In this document: positions 1 to 7,816 of the stretch, piece after piece
Position numbering within the stretch: position 1 is the stretch's first letter
Layout of the letters: each line of letters begins with the position of its first letter
Source of the DNA: Acidobacteria bacterium UBA823
Lineage (GTDB): Bacteria; Acidobacteriota; Vicinamibacteria; Vicinamibacterales; UBA823
Reading direction: 5' to 3'
NCBI GenBank assembly: GCA_002296225.1
Contig: DBHR01000009.1
Coordinates: 1-19,588 of the forward strand
DNA length: 19,588 bases
Translations under genes and position numbers: made by a program
Notes under the pieces: model-generated
The model's database searches: none
Told to the model about the DNA's origin: nothing
The model's input: the letters and a program-made list of their open reading frames with translations, nothing else

Positions 1-1394
1 TCCGGGGGCGGATCCGGGAACATCTTCCCCGGATTAAGAATCCCGTTGGGATCGAAGGCGACCTTCAACCGTCGCATCAAAGCTAACTCGCTGCGCGATA
101 ACGCCAACTCAACGAACGACCGCTTCGCTAGGCCGATGCCGTGTTCTCCACTAATCGCGCCTTCTAGCCGAACGACGTCTTTGAATAGCCGGAGTTCAGC
201 GTCCCGCGCCCTAGCGACTGCGGCTTTATCATTCGGATTGACCATGATGTTGACGTGAATATTTCCGTCACCAAGGTGACCGAAACAAGCGATTGTCAAA
301 TCGAGATCCCGCCGCAATCGCTCCACGGTTTTGAAGAGCTCTGGAATTCTTGCCTTCGGCACAACGACGTCATGGTTAACCTTGAGTTCCGCAATCGTCT
401 TGAGCGAGGGTGAAAGCTCCCGTCGGACTCGCCACAGTTCTTCTCGGGTCGAAGCATCCCTGGCGTGGCGAATATTCTTCGCACCCACCCGAAGGCACAC
501 GGCTTCCACTTGCGCGGCCTCTTCTCGCACCGTTTCGGGTAACCCGTCGACCTCGAGCAGCAGCATGGCCGCAGTGCCCGCAGGCGCAAGGCTCCGATCG
601 CCCAGGTGACGTGCGACGGCTTTAAGTGATTCTGAGTCGATAAGTTCGAGCGCGCACGGGGTAATGCGTGCTTTAACAAGTTCAATTACCACCTGAACAG
701 CATCAGCAACATCATTGAACGTAGCCTGAATGGTTTCTCGACACGCTGGGAGTGGAATGAGGCGAAGAATGGCCTTCGTCAAGATAGCCAACGTTCCCTC
801 CGACCCGATCAAACTTTGGGTCAAGTCATATCCGACAACATTTTTTGCAGTCTTGCCGCCGGTCTGAATAATTTCTCCTGTCGCCAACACCGCTTCGAGC
901 CCGAGCACGTACCGTTTGGTGGTCCCATACTTAAAAGCCCGCGGTCCTCCCGCACACTCCGCGATATTTCCGCCGATGGCGCATCGGTCCAAACTCGCCG
1001 GGTCGGGTGGATAAAATAGTCCGATCGATTCGACCGCGTGTTGCAAGTCGCCCGTCACCACGTTTGGTTCCACCACCGCCAGGAGATTTATTTCATCGAT
1101 CTCAAGGATTCTAGTGAAACGCTCCATCGTAATCACGACACCACCGTTCGCCGGAACGGCCCCACCGGTGTAGCCTGTACCCCCGCCCCTTACAGTTAGT
1201 GGCACCCGATGTCGATCGCACAAACCAGCAATCGCGGATATTTGCTTCGTTGTTTCAGGACGAACCACAAGCTCGGCAAAACCGGTACACCTTGAAGCAT
1301 CCGCTCCATATTTCTCAAGAGCGCCAGGGTCTTGAGTGCAACGTCCCGTTCCGACTGCCACCCGAACAGCCTCAACAAAGTCTGGTGTCAGCAT
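1..1394 (-). CDS. glcD: FAD-linked oxidase, GlcD-like (glycolate/D-lactate dehydrogenase subunit), 3' end cut by window
   Basis: About 464 codons are open from an ATG at 1394 to the left edge. The start has a good Shine-Dalgarno, GGGAG, 4 nt before the ATG. The product is a flavoprotein of the FAD_binding_4 / FAD-oxidase C family that oxidises 2-hydroxy acids such as glycolate or D-lactate, usually with GlcE and GlcF partners. Visible family marks are the FAD-binding loop VRGGGTGYTGGA, then PPDPAS and IGGNIAECAGG in the N-terminal half, a GHLGDGNIHVN segment, and the C-terminal GEHGIGLAKR and FDPNGILNPGKMF. The last motif normally sits just before the end of the protein, so only a few residues should be missing. 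It lies 46 nt downstream of the aminotransferase on the same strand. The exact substrate cannot be told from sequence; glcE/glcF may lie beyond the edge. Confidence 0.9.
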   Translation of the reverse strand, partial: MLTPDFVEAVRVAVGTGRCTQDPGALEKYGADASRCTGFAELVVRPETTKQISAIAGLCDRHRVPLTVRGGGTGYTGGAVPANGGVVITMERFTRILEIDEINLLAVVEPNVVTGDLQHAVESIGLFYPPDPASLDRCAIGGNIAECAGGPRAFKYGTTKRYVLGLEAVLATGEIIQTGGKTAKNVVGYDLTQSLIGSEGTLAILTKAILRLIPLPACRETIQATFNDVADAVQVVIELVKARITPCALELIDSESLKAVARHLGDRSLAPAGTAAMLLLEVDGLPETVREEAAQVEAVCLRVGAKNIRHARDASTREELWRVRRELSPSLKTIAELKVNHDVVVPKARIPELFKTVERLRRDLDLTIACFGHLGDGNIHVNIMVNPNDKAAVARARDAELRLFKDVVRLEGAISGEHGIGLAKRSFVELALSRSELALMRRLKVAFDPNGILNPGKMFPDPPP

Positions 1395-1440
1395 CTTGCT
1401 CCCACGACGACGACCGTAACACACCAAAAACGGCCCGGGC

Positions 1441-2694
1441 TCAAAGAGCAGGTCGGGGCTTAAGGCGAGGTATCCGGTCGCTGGTGTTGATGAATTCGAG
1501 GAGCCGCCTAATCCCTTCACGCAATTGTTCGAGGGACGTCGCGTAGGAAATGCGAAGGAATCCCGGCGCACCGAACGCCTCTCCAGGAGTGACCGCCACG
1601 TGCGCCTGCTGTAGCAATTCCTGCGCAAATTCAGCCGAAGTTGAAATTCCGCCTGGGGAGAGCAAACCCGAGATATCCGGAAAAAAGTAGAACGCGCCAT
1701 TTGGCTTAACAAGCCGAATCCTAGCGTCTGCCGTGAACCACTCTGCAGCCTGGTCGCGCCGGGACCGGTATTCCTCAAGCATCTCCTGCACGCAGTCCTG
1801 CGCCCCCCCCAGTGCCCCCAGTGCCGCTCTTTGAGAAATGGAGCACACGTTCGAGGTTGTGTGACTTTGAATCGCTCCGCACGCTGCCACGACGGGGGCA
1901 GGGCCGATCACCCAGCCACATCGCCACCCGGTCATTGCATAGGTCTTGGACATCGAACCAGTCAATACCGTGCGCTCGGGCATACGGTCATTTAAAATCT
2001 TGGGCAAATTATGTGGGATCTCTTCGTAGATCAGACGCTCATAACATAAGTCGAGAACTACCCAAATACCGCGAGACGCTGCCTCGTCAGCGATGATCGC
2101 AAGGTCTGACTCGGGCATGACCGCACCGGTGGGATTTCCTGGAGAGTTCAGAATGACCCCCTTGGTGCGAGCCGTTAATGCCGAGACGATTGTCTCCGGC
2201 AGAATTCGGAACCCGTCCGCCGCCTGGGTCCTAACCGAAACTGCCTGGGCACCAGCCAACTTGATTTGTTCAGTGATTGATGGCCAGCCTGGAGAATGGG
2301 TCACCACCTCGTCACCAGGGCCAAACAGCGCCATCGAGGTGTTGTAGAGCGCTTGCTTTCCGCCGGCGGTCACAATTACCTGCTGGGCAGGATATTCGAC
2401 GCCGTAGTCCACCCGATAGCGGTTGGCGATCGCCGCTTTCAGCTCGTCGATCCCAGCGTTGGCAGTGTACTTCGTAAAGTTCGCATCAATTGCAGCCCGG
2501 GCCGCCACTTTGGCATCTTCGGGAGTAGTAAAGTCAGGCTCGCCCGCACCGAAATCAATTACCTCTACGCCCGTTCGACGCAGTCGCGCAGCCTCCAGAC
2601 CAACCTGCAGCGTCGGCGAGGACGCGACCTGTTCCATTCGCTTTGCCAACATAGACACTGGTCCGTCTTTTTTAGAATTGCGCGTGCCTATCAC
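1441..2694 (-). CDS. aspC: class I/II pyridoxal-phosphate aminotransferase (aspartate aminotransferase-like)
   Basis: This 417-residue fold-type I PLP enzyme moves an amino group between an amino acid (probably aspartate) and a 2-oxo acid in the cytoplasm. Seen: GAGEPDFTTP near residues 49-58, YTANAGIDELK, the NSPGNPTG motif at 183-190, DLCYERLIYE around 215-224, and the PLP-binding lysine K250 in SGSMSKTYAMTG (246-256), with a substrate-carboxylate arginine in FLRISYATS near the C terminus. The usual PYWVSY stretch reads SPGWPSI here, so substrate range may differ from classical AspC. The chosen start is a GTG at 2694 with AGGA about 10 nt upstream. The ATG at 2652 (MLAKRMEQV) is a serious alternative, because homologues usually begin near there and the 14 extra residues look unconserved. 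coaD lies 22 nt upstream. Confidence 0.9.
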   Translation of the reverse strand: MIGTRNSKKDGPVSMLAKRMEQVASSPTLQVGLEAARLRRTGVEVIDFGAGEPDFTTPEDAKVAARAAIDANFTKYTANAGIDELKAAIANRYRVDYGVEYPAQQVIVTAGGKQALYNTSMALFGPGDEVVTHSPGWPSITEQIKLAGAQAVSVRTQAADGFRILPETIVSALTARTKGVILNSPGNPTGAVMPESDLAIIADEAASRGIWVVLDLCYERLIYEEIPHNLPKILNDRMPERTVLTGSMSKTYAMTGWRCGWVIGPAPVVAACGAIQSHTTSNVCSISQRAALGALGGAQDCVQEMLEEYRSRRDQAAEWFTADARIRLVKPNGAFYFFPDISGLLSPGGISTSAEFAQELLQQAHVAVTPGEAFGAPGFLRISYATSLEQLREGIRRLLEFINTSDRIPRLKPRPAL

Positions 2695-2716
2695 AAAATT
2701 GGATTCCTAGCGCGGG

Positions 2717-3211
2717 TTAACGCTTTTTCATTAAGCGCGCTTCAACGCCTTCCGGCACCAACCCGGTGATTGAACCGCCCAGCGCAAACACCTCTTTCAC
2801 TAGTCGAGAACTTACGTAGGTATATCGCTCCGCCGGCATCATGAATACCGTTTCGGCCTCAGCATTCAGCCGTCGATTCATCAATGCCATCTCCAATTCG
2901 AATTCAAAATCAGAGACTGCCCGTAACCCTCTAACAATCACGCTGGCTCGCTTCCGTCGGACATACTCAACCAACAGCCCTTCAAATGTGTCGACCTCTA
3001 CATTTGGATGCGTCGCGAACACCTCTCGGGCGATCTCTAATCGCTCAGACAGACTTAACAGGGGCTCTTTGTCAGCGTTGACGAGCAACGCCACGATGAT
3101 TCGATCGAAAAGGCGAGCGCCGCGTAGAATGATGTCGACGTGGCCGTTCGTTAATGGATCGAACGAACCAGGATAGACAGCGACACGTTTTTCGGTGGTC
3201 GCACGGGTCAT
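2717..3211 (-). CDS. coaD: phosphopantetheine adenylyltransferase
   Basis: CoaD joins 4'-phosphopantetheine and ATP to give dephospho-CoA and pyrophosphate, the penultimate step of coenzyme A synthesis. The 164-residue length is typical. Seen: the nucleotidyltransferase signature YPGSFDPLTNGH at residues 13-24 with the TxGH histidine (H24), the pantetheine/ATP-binding VRGLRAVSDFEFELEMALMN, and the C-terminal YTYVSSRLVKEV that completes the ATP site. The start is ATG with a clear AGGAG about 6 nt upstream, placed right after the rsmD stop. The gap between rsmD and coaD is only 8 nt, the common bacterial rsmD-coaD pairing, so the two are almost certainly co-transcribed. Confidence 0.97.
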   Translation of the reverse strand: MTRATTEKRVAVYPGSFDPLTNGHVDIILRGARLFDRIIVALLVNADKEPLLSLSERLEIAREVFATHPNVEVDTFEGLLVEYVRRKRASVIVRGLRAVSDFEFELEMALMNRRLNAEAETVFMMPAERYTYVSSRLVKEVFALGGSITGLVPEGVEARLMKKR

Positions 3212-3219
3212 GGCTGCTC

Positions 3220-3795
3220 CTATTTAGCGGGTTGCACATCAGCAGATAGGCTTCCCGCGACCGAATGGTAGAAGCTTAACGCGCTATTGCCAGCAGACAC
3301 CTGACGATCCCGTTTTAGTCCAGCAACGGGCTCAACCGTCAGACGTTGGATTGAATGCTCGAGCACAATAAGCCCATCGCGGGTTAAGTGTTCCGCAGCG
3401 CTGGCAAGAACATCCTCGAGATTATCGCACTCGTAAGGCGGATCCAGAAAAATCAGATCGACCGACTTTTGATTGATCCTCCGCCACGCTCGATGCAGCG
3501 AACTCCGGAGAATAGTATATCCGTCCTGAAGACCACATCGCTGTAGGTTGTCCTGGATAAGTTTAGCCGCGCGCGAATCCGCCTCCACGAAAGCGACGTG
3601 GCTCGCGCCTCGGCTGAGCGCTTCGATTCCGACGGCGCCAGTCCCCGCATAACCGTCGACGAAGGCGGCGTTTACGACTCGACCGGCTAACACATCGAAC
3701 AATGTCTCTCTTAGACGATCGGATGTCGGTCGAAGACCCGACCACGTTGGTGCATTCAGCCGACGGCCCCTGAGCGCCCCCGCGATTACACGCAT
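3220..3795 (-). CDS. rsmD: 16S rRNA (guanine(966)-N2)-methyltransferase
   Basis: RsmD methylates N2 of G966 of 16S rRNA on the assembled small subunit, using S-adenosylmethionine. The protein has 191 residues, the normal size. Seen: the N-terminal RVIAGALRGRRL typical of the family, RPTSDRLRETLFDVL, the SAM-binding motif FVDGYAGTGAVGIEALSRGA (about 45-64), and the catalytic DPPY of amino-methyltransferases at 118-121. It lies between recG (40 nt upstream) and coaD (8 nt downstream). A 6-bp inverted repeat sits immediately before its ATG where a ribosome-binding site would be expected, and no good Shine-Dalgarno is visible. Confidence 0.95.
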   Translation of the reverse strand: MRVIAGALRGRRLNAPTWSGLRPTSDRLRETLFDVLAGRVVNAAFVDGYAGTGAVGIEALSRGASHVAFVEADSRAAKLIQDNLQRCGLQDGYTILRSSLHRAWRRINQKSVDLIFLDPPYECDNLEDVLASAAEHLTRDGLIVLEHSIQRLTVEPVAGLKRDRQVSAGNSALSFYHSVAGSLSADVQPAK

Positions 3796-3799
3796 GGAA

Positions 3800-3818
3800 G
3801 AGTCATAAAAAGTGACTC
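3800..3818 (-). other. perfect 6-bp inverted repeat in front of rsmD
   Basis: GAGTCA and TGACTC are separated by a 7-nt A-rich loop (T-rich on the coding strand). The structure ends 4 nt before the rsmD ATG and occupies the Shine-Dalgarno position. It has no trailing T-run, so it is not a normal intrinsic terminator. It could fold in the mRNA and restrain rsmD translation, or be a protein-binding dyad, or be chance. Function is inference only. Confidence 0.35.
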
Positions 3819-3835
3819 GCGCACCCGTGCCCGTG

Positions 3836-5971
3836 TCACCCTACCCCCGCTAGCTTAAATCGCTGGGCCCAGCTGGCCTCGACGACCTCGATTAGACTTT
3901 GATTTTCATTTCCGGGTTCCAACCATCGTTCAGCTTCGTCGCGGGCCTGCTCCATGAGGGTTTGGTCACGCAGTAAATTGCCAACTCGCAGCATCGGAAT
4001 TCCAGATTGCCGCGTGCCGAAAAAGTCGCCAGGCCCCCTCAATTCAAGATCCTTTTCCGCAAGGGCAAAACCGTCCTCGGTCTCCGTTACCGCCTTCAGC
4101 CGGGCTCGCCCAGTTTTACTCACGGTGCGATCGTACAAGAACACGCAGTGGGATTGATGTTCCCCTCGACCAACCCGCCCCCGTAGCTGGTGCAGTTGCG
4201 CCAGGCCGAACCGCTCTGCCTGTTCCACAACCATAACCGTAGCGTTTGGCACATCAACACCAACCTCGATCACGGTGGTCGACACTAAGATGTCGTATTC
4301 ACCACGAGCAAACGCCGACAAAACCTCAGCCTTCGCCCCCTCCCGAAGACGCCCGTGGATGAGTGCCACTCGGCGTTCGGGAAAGACATCACGGGATAAG
4401 TGGGCCGCCATCTCCGTCGCGGCCCTCGCGTTGACCTTATCGGATTCTTCCACGAGAGGGTAAACGATGTAAGCTTGGCGCCCCGCGTCAAGCTCACTCC
4501 TGATCAGTCGGTACACTTCCTGCCGGCGACCCTGAGGCTTAGCCGCCGAAATTACTGGACGCCTTCCGGGAGGTAGGTCTTTGATAGTCGAGACATCGAG
4601 GTCGCCATAGCTGGTCAGCGCAAGGGTCCGTGGTATCGGCGTAGCCGTCATAACGAGAACGTCCGGACACCAACCCTTATCGCGTAGTGAAGCTCGCTGC
4701 CAAACGCCGAACCGATGCTGTTCATCGATAATCACTAGGCCCAGTTTCTTAAACACGATTGGATCCTGAACTAGGGCATTTGTCCCAACAACGAAGTTGG
4801 CAGTTCCCTTCGCTAGCGCCTCAATCGCCTGACGTCGCGCCGTCACCGGCATGCCTCCAGACAGCGCTACGACCTTAAACCGCGAATCAGTCAATAGCCT
4901 CGTGAGGTTACGGAAATGCTGCTCCGCGAGAACCTCCGTCGGCGCCATAAACGCTACTTGGAGACTGTTTTCCATGGCGACAAGGGCCGCGAGCACCGCC
5001 ACAATCGTCTTCCCAGAGCCAACGTCGCCCTGCAGTAGGCGGTTCATCGGTTGAGGACGGCACATGTCGGCAACGATTTCCTGTAAGGCAGCCTTCTGCC
5101 CTTCCGTTAGCCTGAAAGGTAAAACGCGCAACGCTGTTTGACGGATCGAGTCATCGACGCGGGGCACAATTGATTTTCGTTCAGAGTTGAGTGCCCGCCT
5201 CCGTAGTCGGAGCCCGAATTGAAAAACAAAAAACTCCTCAACAATTAATCGAGTTTGCGAAGGAGAACGAAAAGCGTTAAGCGAGTCAAGAGAGGTGCCT
5301 GACGGAGGAAAGTGTGCTTCCACTAGCGCGGTGCGTGCGTTTGGTAGTTCTAGTTCACACTGAAGCCTCGTTGGTAGTGGGTCACGTACGACTTCAGGAA
5401 GTCCCTGGAGCCCAGTAAAGACGATCCGGCGTAGTATCTTTGGCGAAAGGCCGCCAACCCTTTCATAGACCGGCACGATCCGCCCGGTATGGACTCGTTC
5501 TTCGTTGTCCATTTGACCATTAGTCGTCCCATCGCCCAGTAGCTCATACTCTGGATTAGTGATTTGCAGACCGCCATCCCGTCCAGACTCCACGGTACCG
5601 AAAAATACCGCGGCTATACCTGGCTCGAGGACGTCACTCAAAAACGGTTGGTTCAGAAAAACCGCTCGCAATACACCGGTTGCATCCGCCAGCGTGACCT
5701 CGAAAATAGTGAACCCTCGGCGGCGCGTCGGGCGAAGGTTCTTTCGGCTAACCTCAGCCATGACCGAGGCTGAAATGCCTGGCCTTAGCGAACCTATCGG
5801 CTCCAGTCGACTGCGATCCTCGTAGCGAATTGGTAACCGGTGCAGTAAATCATCGACGGTCACCAGCCCCGCCCGGGTAAACTCAGCGGCGCGCCTAGGA
5901 CCCACGCCCTTTAGATACTGTAGAGGCGTTTTTAGATATGTTCCGGGACTCATCGCCCTTCGGCCTCGCAT
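3836..5971 (-). CDS. recG: ATP-dependent DNA helicase RecG
   Basis: RecG is a monomeric dsDNA translocase that drives branch migration and regresses stalled replication forks. The 711 residues match the family. In order: an N-terminal LQYLKGVGPRRA segment and the wedge/OB domain in the first third (for example GISASVMAEVSRKNLR), then a superfamily 2 helicase core with Walker A GDVGSGKT near residue 315, MAPTEVLAEQHF, Walker B DEQHRFGVWQR near 414, TATPIPRT, TTVIEVGVDVPNA, and motif VI QLRGRVGRG, with a C-terminal ELRGPGDFFGTRQSG. The first ATG is at 5971. A second in-frame ATG at 5953 (MSPGTYLKTPLQYL) has a GAGG about 9 nt upstream and fits homologues at least as well. It ends 40 nt before rsmD and starts 42 nt after the exported-protein gene. 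Confidence 0.97.
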   Translation of the reverse strand: MRGRRAMSPGTYLKTPLQYLKGVGPRRAAEFTRAGLVTVDDLLHRLPIRYEDRSRLEPIGSLRPGISASVMAEVSRKNLRPTRRRGFTIFEVTLADATGVLRAVFLNQPFLSDVLEPGIAAVFFGTVESGRDGGLQITNPEYELLGDGTTNGQMDNEERVHTGRIVPVYERVGGLSPKILRRIVFTGLQGLPEVVRDPLPTRLQCELELPNARTALVEAHFPPSGTSLDSLNAFRSPSQTRLIVEEFFVFQFGLRLRRRALNSERKSIVPRVDDSIRQTALRVLPFRLTEGQKAALQEIVADMCRPQPMNRLLQGDVGSGKTIVAVLAALVAMENSLQVAFMAPTEVLAEQHFRNLTRLLTDSRFKVVALSGGMPVTARRQAIEALAKGTANFVVGTNALVQDPIVFKKLGLVIIDEQHRFGVWQRASLRDKGWCPDVLVMTATPIPRTLALTSYGDLDVSTIKDLPPGRRPVISAAKPQGRRQEVYRLIRSELDAGRQAYIVYPLVEESDKVNARAATEMAAHLSRDVFPERRVALIHGRLREGAKAEVLSAFARGEYDILVSTTVIEVGVDVPNATVMVVEQAERFGLAQLHQLRGRVGRGEHQSHCVFLYDRTVSKTGRARLKAVTETEDGFALAEKDLELRGPGDFFGTRQSGIPMLRVGNLLRDQTLMEQARDEAERWLEPGNENQSLIEVVEASWAQRFKLAGVG

Positions 5972-6013
5972 CGGGCCCAGCTTCTACGCTCCGCTGCCGC
6001 CCATAGCCCTAGG

Positions 6014-6631
6014 CTATTGAAGGATTAGAACCTCGCCTGAATGGACTTGAATCGCCTGAATGCGGTATGGAAGCGTGAAGTCTCGTTCGATTTCCACCCC
6101 TTGTGGTCGTTCTACCGACCTTGTTTGGGCCACGATCAAATCCATAACCAGCGCCTTGGGAACGGGAAAGCCAGACACCTCAACCCGTTCAACCTCAACC
6201 CGCCCAACGCCTTTGGTCGCATGGAGGGCGCCCACCACCGTCACGGGTAGCCGACCCGAGAGGAAGTTCATCGGGTCAAACCTCTTGACGCTGGGACCCC
6301 TTTGAATCTGATCAAGATCGACGACGGCCATGGCGATCACTTTGCCCTGCCCTTCCAAGAGAACCCTTACTTCACTAAAGCCGGAGTTCACTCTCATAGC
6401 CGACTCGAGAAAGTCGCTCACTTCGGTTTCTGATAGCCGTGTTTCGCGAGGAGCAGACCTGTCACCCACCTCGGACCCATAGGCCACAATGCCACGAATC
6501 TTTTCAGAAACCGACGCGACATCGGTCGCGCCCTGATTTGGACTAGCCCCCACGGCGGTTTGTGTCGGTAACACGGACAATCCACACAGCCCACACACAA
6601 CAAGACCGGTAATGCGAAGGGACCTGAACAT
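6014..6631 (-). CDS. uncharacterised exported protein, possible LmeA/DUF2993-like lipid-binding fold
   Basis: The 205-residue protein has a clear signal peptide: MFRSLR, then a hydrophobic stretch to about residue 22, with a likely cut after VGA at 29. The mature part has a helical-looking segment RLSETEVSDFLESA, then alternating beta-like stretches (VRVLLEGQGKVIAMAVVDL, GRLPVTVVGALHAT, VGRVEVERVEVSGFPVPKAL) and ends LPYRIQAIQVHSGEVLILQ. Strand-rich repeats, a VPKALVMDLI helix and a final I-x-V-x-x-G-x-x-x-L pattern resemble envelope phospholipid-binding proteins of the LmeA/DUF2993 sort. This is a fold-level guess; I do not recognise a named family with certainty. No catalytic motif is seen. 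It sits between the sugar kinase and recG, and a terminator-like hairpin ends 14 nt before its ATG. Confidence 0.75.
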   Translation of the reverse strand: MFRSLRITGLVVCGLCGLSVLPTQTAVGASPNQGATDVASVSEKIRGIVAYGSEVGDRSAPRETRLSETEVSDFLESAMRVNSGFSEVRVLLEGQGKVIAMAVVDLDQIQRGPSVKRFDPMNFLSGRLPVTVVGALHATKGVGRVEVERVEVSGFPVPKALVMDLIVAQTRSVERPQGVEIERDFTLPYRIQAIQVHSGEVLILQ

Positions 6632-6635
6632 GGCT

Positions 6636-6662
6636 TAAAAATCCACGCGGGGCCGACCCGCG
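6636..6662 (-). terminator. intrinsic-terminator-like hairpin after the sugar kinase gene
   Basis: Read on the minus strand, CGCGGG and CCCGCG form a perfect 6-bp GC stem (6662-6657 with 6651-6646) around a 5-nt loop. TGGA and five T follow. It lies 40 nt after the kinase stop and just before the ATG of the exported protein at 6631. The short offset between stem and T-run makes it a moderate rather than strong terminator; it may act as a partial terminator or attenuator for the recG-side genes. Confidence 0.5.
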
Positions 6663-6702
6663 CTTGAAGTGTAGCATGCGGTTAAATCCGACTCTGTCGT
6701 AG

Positions 6703-7638
6703 TCATGGTGAATCGAGTAGTGCCTGCACTTCTAGCGCTGTCGGAAGGCCGCCTCGCGCCCCAAGCCCTCGGCAATTCAACGCGGCTACCGCGTTTGCGT
6801 ACGCCAGTAGTTCAGAGACGTTCCTGTCCCCAGAAGACGCTAGCCATGCCGAAATAAATCCACCGCGGAACGCGTCGCCCGCACCCGTTGTGTCCGCGAC
6901 CTGGACCGTCCTTCCAGGGGAATGAATCTCACGGTTACCAACAACCGCTAGACTTCCCTCCTCCCCCAGGGTGACCACCACAAGAGGCGCCCGAAATCGC
7001 CTTGACAACTTATGCATAGCCTTCCCAAGGTCGGCGCAGCCTGTGAAGTCGGACGGAAAGGCTTGCGCGGCGATGATCACGTCGACCTCGGTGAGTACGT
7101 TTTCAATCTTGGGCCGCACCCGCTCCACATCGATTACTGTAGGGATACGATTTTTTCGAGCGATACCTACGGCCCGAGTTGCAGCCTCAACTTCGCCGCA
7201 ATCGACGAGCAGGATCCGTCCTGAAGTCACTGCTTCAGGCCGCACGTCGGCCGTTCGAAGCCTCAAGGCCGGGTCTCGCTGCCATAAGATTGTTCGGTCG
7301 CCATTCTGTTGGTCGACTACGATGATCGCAAACTGGTTCTTGGTGCCCAGACACGTCCGGCAACCTGAAACGTCGACCCCGGCTGCTACCAGCGCGGACC
7401 GACTGAACTCTCCATTATCGTCGCCGCCAAAATTGCCGATATAGCGAGAACGCCATCCCAACTTGGCGCAGGCCGCCATAGCCGTCGCTGCCTGTCCACC
7501 TGCGAATCGCGACATAGCCTCTGCGGGATGTTTATGGTTCAGACGGAGTGGACCGGAAATTGTTGCAACGAGGTCCACGCTGTTAAGGCCCAAGCCAACC
7601 ACGTCGAACGCCCGGCCATCCGCCGGAGGAAGGGACAT
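6703..7638 (-). CDS. PfkB-family carbohydrate/nucleoside kinase
   Basis: This is a ribokinase-like cytoplasmic kinase of 311 residues when started at the ATG at 7638. Seen, numbered from that start: VVGLGLNSVDLVA at the N terminus (PfkB proteins usually open this way), the substrate-side FAGGQAATAMAACAKLG around 45-61, the IGNFGGDDNGEF segment, and the PfkB signature 2 DTTGAGDAFRGGF (249-261), which carries the catalytic aspartate and anion hole. The frame stays open 40 more codons to 7758, but that extension (MQIGLRTGNASV...) looks unlike the family and would run through the lexA control region, so I reject it. Substrate is not resolvable: ribose, another sugar, or a nucleoside are all possible. 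It is divergent from lexA. Confidence 0.9.
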   Translation of the reverse strand: MSLPPADGRAFDVVGLGLNSVDLVATISGPLRLNHKHPAEAMSRFAGGQAATAMAACAKLGWRSRYIGNFGGDDNGEFSRSALVAAGVDVSGCRTCLGTKNQFAIIVVDQQNGDRTILWQRDPALRLRTADVRPEAVTSGRILLVDCGEVEAATRAVGIARKNRIPTVIDVERVRPKIENVLTEVDVIIAAQAFPSDFTGCADLGKAMHKLSRRFRAPLVVVTLGEEGSLAVVGNREIHSPGRTVQVADTTGAGDAFRGGFISAWLASSGDRNVSELLAYANAVAALNCRGLGARGGLPTALEVQALLDSP

Positions 7639-7699
7639 GTCAAACTTCACGGATCTCGATGCTAGCAGAAGGTCACACACGCCGGCAGACTCGACAGGG

Positions 7700-7728
7700 T
7701 TGATGTTCGCCTTTTGTTTGCGTACACT
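7700..7728 (+). promoter_or_regulatory. sigma70-type promoter of lexA
   Basis: TTGATG (7700-7705) and TACACT (7723-7728) are separated by exactly 17 bp, giving a good housekeeping promoter pointed at lexA. Transcription would begin near 7735, leaving about 80 nt of leader before the GTG at 7817. The call is from sequence only. Confidence 0.6.
7705..7721 (+). promoter_or_regulatory. candidate LexA operator (GTTC-N7-GTTT) inside the lexA promoter
   Basis: GTTCGCCTTTTGTTTGC fills the spacer between the -35 and -10 boxes. It matches the direct-repeat LexA box GTTC-N7-GTTC known from Alphaproteobacteria at all but one base. LexA commonly represses its own gene, so the position is what autoregulation would need. 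A second related element, GTTCGCAAAC at 7739-7748, contains the same GTTCGC and an inverted copy of GTTTGCG. The LexA box of this lineage is unknown to me, so the site is a hypothesis. Confidence 0.45.
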
Positions 7729-7816
7729 AGCGTTGCCGGTTCGCAAACCAATCTGCATCGGCGCGGTTCTGTAGAGCGCGAATTCGGCCTCGCAGCCTTT
7801 ACGGATGGGAGAACGC

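Noticed and set aside
6003..6017. ATAGCC-CTA-GGCTAT dyad at the end of the exported-protein gene
   Set aside because: It overlaps the stop codon, has a 3-nt loop and no T-run. It is probably chance.
6971..7444. 157-codon open frame on the plus strand
   Set aside because: It is antisense to the kinase gene, whose own frame has clear PfkB motifs.
7639..7758. 40-codon N-terminal extension of the PfkB kinase frame
   Set aside because: The extension does not look like the family N terminus, and it overlaps the lexA promoter and candidate operator. The ATG at 7638 begins just before the conserved VVGLGLNSVD.
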